A DNA stretch of 8,951 bases, taken from an uncultured Bacilli bacterium (lineage in GTDB: Bacteria; Bacillota_I; Bacilli_A; RF39; UBA660). How positions within the stretch are numbered: position 1 is the first letter of the stretch; each line of letters starts with the position of its first letter. Shown in pieces: positions 5,248-8,951 of this stretch. A program made the translations under genes and the position numbers. Under the pieces are notes generated by a model that saw nothing but the letters and a program-made list of their open reading frames with translations, was not told the origin of the DNA and did no database searches. Location: positions 1 to 8,951 of the forward strand of contig CAKOXI010000036.1 in NCBI GenBank assembly GCA_934130045.1. The letters run 5' to 3'.

Positions 5248-6303
5248 ATGATAGAAAGATTAAATTCCATTGAAGAAAGATATAATCAAATATCTAAAGA
5301 TTTGCTTAGCCCAGAAAATATTGCTGATATAAAAAAAATGACTGAACTTAGTAAGGAGCAATCTTCACTTTCTGAAACATATGAAACATATCAAGAATAT
5401 AAGCAAGTATTAGAAGATATTTCTGCTGCAAAAGAAATGTTAAAAGATAATGATATGGTTGATTTTGCAAAAGAAGAATTATCAAATTTGGAAAATAAAA
5501 AAAGTGAGTTAGAAGCTAGATTTGAAATTTTATTGTTGCCTAAGGATCCTAACGATGAGAAGAACGTAATTGTAGAAATTCGTGGTGCAGCTGGAGGAGA
5601 CGAAGGGAATATTTTTGCGGGTGATTTATTTGATATGTATAAGCATTATTCTGAAAAACAAGGATGGCACATTGAAATTAATGAGGAATATCCATCTGAA
5701 GCAGGGGGCTATTCACTTATAAGTTTTATTGTTAAAGGAAATTGTGTTTATTCTAAATTAAAATATGAAAGTGGCGCCCACCGCGTACAAAGAGTTCCAG
5801 CTACAGAAACACAAGGAAGAGTTCATACTTCTACTGCTACAGTGCTTGTTATGCCTGAGGCAGAAGATTTTGATTTTGAACTTGATATGAATGAGGTTAG
5901 AATTGATATTACAAGAAGTAGTGGATGTGGAGGACAGGGTGTTAATACAACAGATTCCGCTGTGAGACTTACACATATTCCAACAGGATTAGTTGTATAT
6001 TCACAAACAGAAAGATCTCAAATAAAGAATAAGGAAAAAGCAATTAAGATTTTAAAAACTAGATTGTATGATTTAAAACTACGTGAAAAAGAAGAACAAG
6101 AAGGTGCAGAAAGAAGAAGTAAAATTGGTACTGGGGATAGAAGTGAGAAAATAAGAACATATAATTATCCTCAAAATAGAGTAACTGATCATCGTATAGG
6201 TTTTACAATAAATGCACTTGATAGAGTAATGCAAGGAGATTTGGACAAAATTATTGAGGCTTTAATTACTGAAGATCAAGCAAGAAAATTAAAAGGTGAA
6301 TAA
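5248..6303 (+). CDS. prfA: Peptide chain release factor 1
   Basis: This cytosolic factor recognises UAA and UAG in the ribosomal A site and triggers hydrolysis of peptidyl-tRNA. At 351 residues it is of normal RF1 length. Residues 1-100 form the helical domain 1 with coiled-coil character. The codon-reading tripeptide P-A-T is at 184-186 (RVPATETQGR), which marks RF1 and not RF2 (SPF). The catalytic GGQ is at 228-230 in RSSGCGGQGVNTTDSAVRLT. The flanking residues differ slightly from the common SGAGGQHVNTTD (Cys before, Gly after GGQ). The C-terminal RTYNYPQNRVTDHR is also typical. ATG 5248 follows AAGGAGG. The next gene, five bases downstream, encodes the methyltransferase that modifies the GGQ glutamine, the usual operon partner in Bacillota. 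Confidence 0.97.
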   Translation: MIERLNSIEERYNQISKDLLSPENIADIKKMTELSKEQSSLSETYETYQEYKQVLEDISAAKEMLKDNDMVDFAKEELSNLENKKSELEARFEILLLPKDPNDEKNVIVEIRGAAGGDEGNIFAGDLFDMYKHYSEKQGWHIEINEEYPSEAGGYSLISFIVKGNCVYSKLKYESGAHRVQRVPATETQGRVHTSTATVLVMPEAEDFDFELDMNEVRIDITRSSGCGGQGVNTTDSAVRLTHIPTGLVVYSQTERSQIKNKEKAIKILKTRLYDLKLREKEEQEGAERRSKIGTGDRSEKIRTYNYPQNRVTDHRIGFTINALDRVMQGDLDKIIEALITEDQARKLKGE

Positions 6304-6308
6304 TTTTT

Positions 6309-7040
6309 ATGACTGATATTGAATACTTGCAAAAATATCTTGATAAAAGTAATTTAGAAAATGGGATTAAAAGATTAGAAAATGGAGAACCAGTTCAATA
6401 TATAGTAGGAAATGTTGATTTTTATGATTTAAATTTTAATGTTAATAAAAATGTATTGATACCTAGATTTGAAACAGAAGAATTAGTATTTAGATTAATA
6501 AATTATATAAAGAAAAATTTAGGTGAAAATGTTAGAATTTTAGATATAGGAACTGGTAGTGGATGTATTGCCTTAACTTTAAAGCATAAATTAGAATATT
6601 CCATAGTAGATGCTAGTGATGTATCTGTATCTGCTTTAGAAGTTGCTAAAAGTAATGCTTTAAAAAATAATTTAGATGTTAATTTTATAGAAAGTGATAT
6701 TTTAAAAAATATAACAAATACTTATGATGTTATAGTAAGTAATCCACCATATATTAGCTATGATGAGGATATTATGGATATTGTAAAAAATAATGAACCT
6801 CATTTAGCTTTATATGCAGATAATAATGGATTATATTTTTATAGAGAAATCTTAAGTAATGCTAAAGAGTTTTTAAATAAAAAAAATATTATAGCTTTTG
6901 AAATTGGTGAAAAACAAGGTAATGATATACAAAAAATCGCAATTGAATATTTTCCTAATTCAGTGGTTAAAATTGAAAAAGATTTATATAATAGAGATAG
7001 ATATGTATTTATTTTTAATGAAATAGATGATATAATTTAA
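6309..7040 (+). CDS. prmC: Release-factor glutamine N5-methyltransferase
   Basis: It transfers a methyl group from S-adenosylmethionine to the side-chain amide of the Gln in the GGQ motif of release factors. Diagnostic motifs are EPVQYIVG (27-34), IPRFETEELV (51-60; usually RPETE, so Phe replaces Pro here), the SAM-binding LDIGTGSGCIAL (78-89), the NPPY active site (145-148) and EPHLAL (163-168). At 243 residues it is shorter than the usual 270-285, because the N-terminal helical domain before EPVQY is reduced by about 40 residues. The start is fixed by GGTGA in the last codons of prfA (6295-6299), and an in-frame earlier ATG with a ribosome site is not seen. The gene follows prfA by five bases, so it is cotranscribed. 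Its last codons contain a predicted promoter for the T-box/glyS unit. Confidence 0.93.
   Translation: MTDIEYLQKYLDKSNLENGIKRLENGEPVQYIVGNVDFYDLNFNVNKNVLIPRFETEELVFRLINYIKKNLGENVRILDIGTGSGCIALTLKHKLEYSIVDASDVSVSALEVAKSNALKNNLDVNFIESDILKNITNTYDVIVSNPPYISYDEDIMDIVKNNEPHLALYADNNGLYFYREILSNAKEFLNKKNIIAFEIGEKQGNDIQKIAIEYFPNSVVKIEKDLYNRDRYVFIFNEIDDII
7008..7036 (+). promoter_or_regulatory. Promoter of the T-box/glyS unit inside the prmC end
   Basis: An extended -10, TGATATAAT (7028-7036), lies in the last prmC codons, with a poor -35 (TTTATT, 7008-7013) at a 17-base spacing. Transcription would begin near 7043, just after the prmC stop (7038-7040). That would limit the T-box leader to about 134 bases. 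Confidence 0.45.
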
Positions 7041-7042
7041 GT

Positions 7043-7170
7043 ATAAATGTGATGACAGGCTTGGAAACCTAGAGCAATATAAAAAAAGAGATTCTTCTAG
7101 AATAAGTAAGGTGGAACCGCTCAAAATTTGAGTCCTTACAAATACCTAGGAGAATTTTTATTTTAAGGAG
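7043..7170 (+). promoter_or_regulatory. T-box leader (tRNA-Gly sensor) of glyS
   Basis: The core AAGGTGGAACCGC (7108-7120) matches the T-box consensus. The TGGA bulge (7112-7115) complements the UCCA 3' end of bacterial tRNA-Gly. The antiterminator is GTAAGG (7106-7111) with CCTTAC (7134-7139), capped by CTCAA/TTGAG (7120-7132). A small Stem III-like hairpin, ATTCT/AGAAT (7091-7103), precedes it. The part upstream is only about 50 bases and can fold as a short stem with CTTGG-AAA-CCTAG (7060-7072). A GGC triplet (7058-7060), the expected Gly specifier, sits just before that stem. In the OFF state 7091-7100 can pair with 7146-7155 (ten pairs, one G-U) in front of a T-run (7155-7164). Low charged tRNA-Gly would therefore raise glyS expression. 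Confidence 0.85.
7146..7164 (+). terminator. T-box-controlled terminator 3' arm and T-run
   Basis: CTAGGAGAAT (7146-7155) pairs with ATTCTTCTAG (7091-7100) and is followed by TTTT-A-TTTT. Unlike classical T-box terminators, the 3' strand of the antiterminator is not itself part of this helix. The competing partner is the Stem III hairpin. Confidence 0.55.
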
Positions 7171-7176
7171 GATAAT

Positions 7177-8556
7177 ATGGAAAAAATAACAATGGAAAAA
7201 TTAGTTAATAATTGTAAACAATATGGTTTTATTTTTCAAGGTAGTGAAATTTATAATGGACTTGCTAATTCTTGGGATTATGGTCCACTTGGAGTTGAAT
7301 TAAAAAATAATATAAAAAAGTGTTGGTGGAAAAGATTTGTAGAAGAAAATAATAATTCTTATGGATTAGATGCCGCAATTTTAATGAATCCAGAAGTATG
7401 GGTTGCTAGCGGACATGTTAGTAGTTTCTCAGATCCATTAATTGATTGTAAAAAATGTAAAGCAAGACATAGAGCTGATAAATTGATCGAAGAATTTACT
7501 AATGGAAATGAAACTGGTGATGGCTGGGATAATGAAAAAATAGAAAAATTTATTAGCGATAATCATATAAAATGTCCAAAATGTGGTGAGTGTGATTTTA
7601 CTCATATAAGACAATTTAATTTATTGTTTGAAACACATATGGGTGTTACTGAAGACACTAAAAGTAAAGTATATTTACGTGGTGAAACTGCTCAAGGAAT
7701 TTTTGTTAATTTTTTAAATGTACAAAGAACAATGCGTGCTAAATTACCATTTGGTATAGGTCAAATTGGTAAGGCATTTAGAAATGAAATTACACCTGGA
7801 AATTTTATTTTTAGAACAAGAGAATTTGAACAAATGGAATATGAATTTTTCTGTAAACCAGGTGAAGATTTAAAATGGTTTGAATATTACCAAGATTATT
7901 GTATGAAATTTTTGAGTGATATTGGATTAAAAGAAGAAAATTTACGTCTTAGAAAACATAAACCAGAGGAATTAGTTTTTTATAGTAAAGGTACAACTGA
8001 TATAGAATATAATTATCCTCAAGGTTGGGGAGAATTATGGGGAATAGCTGATAGAACTGATTATGATTTAACAGTTCACTCAAAGCATTCAAAAACAGAT
8101 TTAGTATATTTAGATCCTGAAACAAATGAAAAATATATACCTTATGTTATTGAACCATCAGTTGGCTGTGATAGACTTTTACTTGCAGTTTTAACTGATG
8201 CTTACTGTGAGGAAGTTTTAGAAGATGGAACTACTCGTGAAATTATGAAATTTGCACCAACTCTTGCTCCATACAAAGTAGCAGTACTACCACTTATAAA
8301 AAAACATCATAGTGAGAAAGCAATAGAAATTTATCAAAAATTAGCTAAAAAATTTATGTGTACTTATGATGAATCTGGAAATATTGGAAAACGTTATAGA
8401 AGGGAAGACGCAATAGGTACACCATTCTGTATTACTATAGATGATAATACATTAAATAATAATACTGTTACATTAAGAGATAGAGACACTATGGAACAAA
8501 TTACTTTAAATTTAGATGAAATTGAAAAATATATTGAGGAGAAAATTAAATTTTAA
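7177..8556 (+). CDS. glyS: Glycyl-tRNA synthetase, single-chain class II type
   Basis: This cytosolic enzyme charges tRNA-Gly using glycine and ATP. It is 459 residues, the homodimeric (alpha2) form and not the separate glyQ/glyS alpha2beta2 pair. It starts at ATG 7177 behind TAAGGAGG (7164-7171). The N-terminal class II core has GLANSWDYGPLGVELKNN (28-45) and NPEVWVASGHVSSFSDPL (71-88). An inserted zinc-ribbon-like module has C91-x2-C94 and C133-x2-C136. Motif 2 is FRNEITPGNFIFRTREFEQM (201-220). The signature WGELWGIADRTDYDL (284-298) is present. Motif 3 is PSVGCDRLLLA (327-337), with Cys where Val or Ile is more usual. The C-terminal anticodon-binding domain covers about 362-459. It is regulated by the upstream T-box and followed by its own terminator. 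No odd features apart from the Cys in motif 3. Confidence 0.97.
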   Translation: MEKITMEKLVNNCKQYGFIFQGSEIYNGLANSWDYGPLGVELKNNIKKCWWKRFVEENNNSYGLDAAILMNPEVWVASGHVSSFSDPLIDCKKCKARHRADKLIEEFTNGNETGDGWDNEKIEKFISDNHIKCPKCGECDFTHIRQFNLLFETHMGVTEDTKSKVYLRGETAQGIFVNFLNVQRTMRAKLPFGIGQIGKAFRNEITPGNFIFRTREFEQMEYEFFCKPGEDLKWFEYYQDYCMKFLSDIGLKEENLRLRKHKPEELVFYSKGTTDIEYNYPQGWGELWGIADRTDYDLTVHSKHSKTDLVYLDPETNEKYIPYVIEPSVGCDRLLLAVLTDAYCEEVLEDGTTREIMKFAPTLAPYKVAVLPLIKKHHSEKAIEIYQKLAKKFMCTYDESGNIGKRYRREDAIGTPFCITIDDNTLNNNTVTLRDRDTMEQITLNLDEIEKYIEEKIKF

Positions 8557-8568
8557 TTTTCTTTTTTA
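8540..8568 (+). terminator. Intrinsic terminator overlapping the glyS stop
   Basis: AGAAAATTA (8540-8548) pairs with TAATTTTCT (8554-8562), extended by one A-T pair at the loop, then a run of five T's (8563-8567). The 5' arm lies in the last glyS codons and the 3' arm contains the TAA stop. Confidence 0.65.
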
Positions 8569-8602
8569 TTGATAAAAATAATAAAAAATGGTAATCTAAT
8601 AT
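8569..8602 (+). promoter_or_regulatory. Possible promoter of the pilin-like gene
   Basis: TTGATA (8569-8574) with TAATCT (8592-8597) at a 17-base spacing; an alternative -10 TAATAT is at 8597-8602. Both -10 boxes are imperfect. AGGAG (8610-8614) is the ribosome site for ATG 8624. Confidence 0.35.
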
Positions 8603-8623
8603 ATAGAATAGGAGTTGTACAAA

Positions 8624-8951
8624 ATGAAAAAAAGGAATAGAGGATTTACACTTATAGAATTATTAGCAGTAATAGTAATATTAGCCATAATTGCTTTAAT
8701 AGTAGTTCCACAAGTCATAAAAATATTAAATAAAGCAAGATTATCTTCTGCTGAAGACTCAACATATGGAATAGTTTCATCTGCAGAAAATTATATAACA
8801 GAATTTATGTTAAAAAATAATGGTGAGTTACCAAGTAGTGATTTAACTTTTTCATGTGGTAACACTGGATGTATTTTAGATAATAATTTAGAAGGATATA
8901 ATTTAACAGATTTAGAAAAGTTAAATTATAAAGGAACAAAAGCAACAAGTG
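8624..8951 (+). CDS. Type IV pilin-like prepilin (5' part)
   Basis: The first 109 codons are present, and the gene runs off the right end. It begins MKKRNRG, followed by the class III (prepilin) signal FTLIELLAVIVILAIIALIV: a basic leader, Gly7 before the cleavage point, Phe8 as the mature N-terminus and Glu at mature position 5. The hydrophobic helix would anchor the protein in the membrane until assembly. A prepilin peptidase would cut after Gly7 and methylate Phe8. The globular part begins near residue 38 (ARLSSAEDSTYGIVSSAENY) and has two Cys (FSCGNTGCIL) that could form a disulfide. Such genes code for type IV pilins, type II secretion pseudopilins or competence pilins. With the C-terminus missing, the subtype cannot be set. 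ATG 8624 follows AGGAG by nine bases. Confidence 0.9.
   Translation, partial: MKKRNRGFTLIELLAVIVILAIIALIVVPQVIKILNKARLSSAEDSTYGIVSSAENYITEFMLKNNGELPSSDLTFSCGNTGCILDNNLEGYNLTDLEKLNYKGTKATS

Overview
The window is very AT-rich and uses A/T-ending codons throughout. TGG is used for Trp inside the conserved genes, TGA acts as a stop, Shine-Dalgarno sites are strong, and a T-box leader precedes a single-chain glycyl-tRNA synthetase. Together these point to a low-GC Bacillota, probably class Bacilli (an uncultured gut lineage such as an Erysipelotrichia- or RF39-like organism). The rank is inferred; the sequence does not prove it.

Left part (1-2700) is an accessory, rearranged region. It holds a repeated two-gene cassette: the 3' end of a ComEC-C-terminal-like metallo-beta-lactamase (MBL) gene, then a DUF1016/YhcG-type PD-(D/E)XK nuclease gene. 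The first nuclease copy is only the N-terminal DNA-binding-like domain. It runs directly into a second MBL fragment that lacks its N-terminal half, and this is followed by an intact nuclease gene. The two MBL 3' ends are almost identical (the first 80 bp match exactly), whereas the two nuclease N-domains are strongly diverged. This suggests recombination between two cassettes and possibly exchange of the specificity domain. Behind them lie an ADP-ribosyltransferase-like gene broken by one in-frame TAA, a terminator, and a remnant of the MBL N-terminal half.

Middle part (2700-5140) has two unrecognised cytosolic proteins (297 and 158 aa), each with a promoter of its own. They are separated by 417 bases of gene-free DNA containing inverted repeats, a perfect 18-bp palindrome and a terminator. 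A convergent minus-strand gene encodes a five-helix membrane protein of the DUF6512 type, and the two genes share one bidirectional terminator.

Right part (5180-8951) is a housekeeping translation block: prfA (release factor 1) and prmC (its GGQ methyltransferase) in a tight operon, then a compact glycine T-box and glyS (class II glycyl-tRNA synthetase) with an intrinsic terminator. The window ends inside a type IV pilin-like gene with a textbook prepilin leader. prfA/prmC are coupled by function, because PrmC methylates the Gln of the PrfA GGQ motif. glyS has its own T-box control by uncharged tRNA-Gly. The T-box leader is unusually short, and its OFF structure appears to reuse the Stem III strand.
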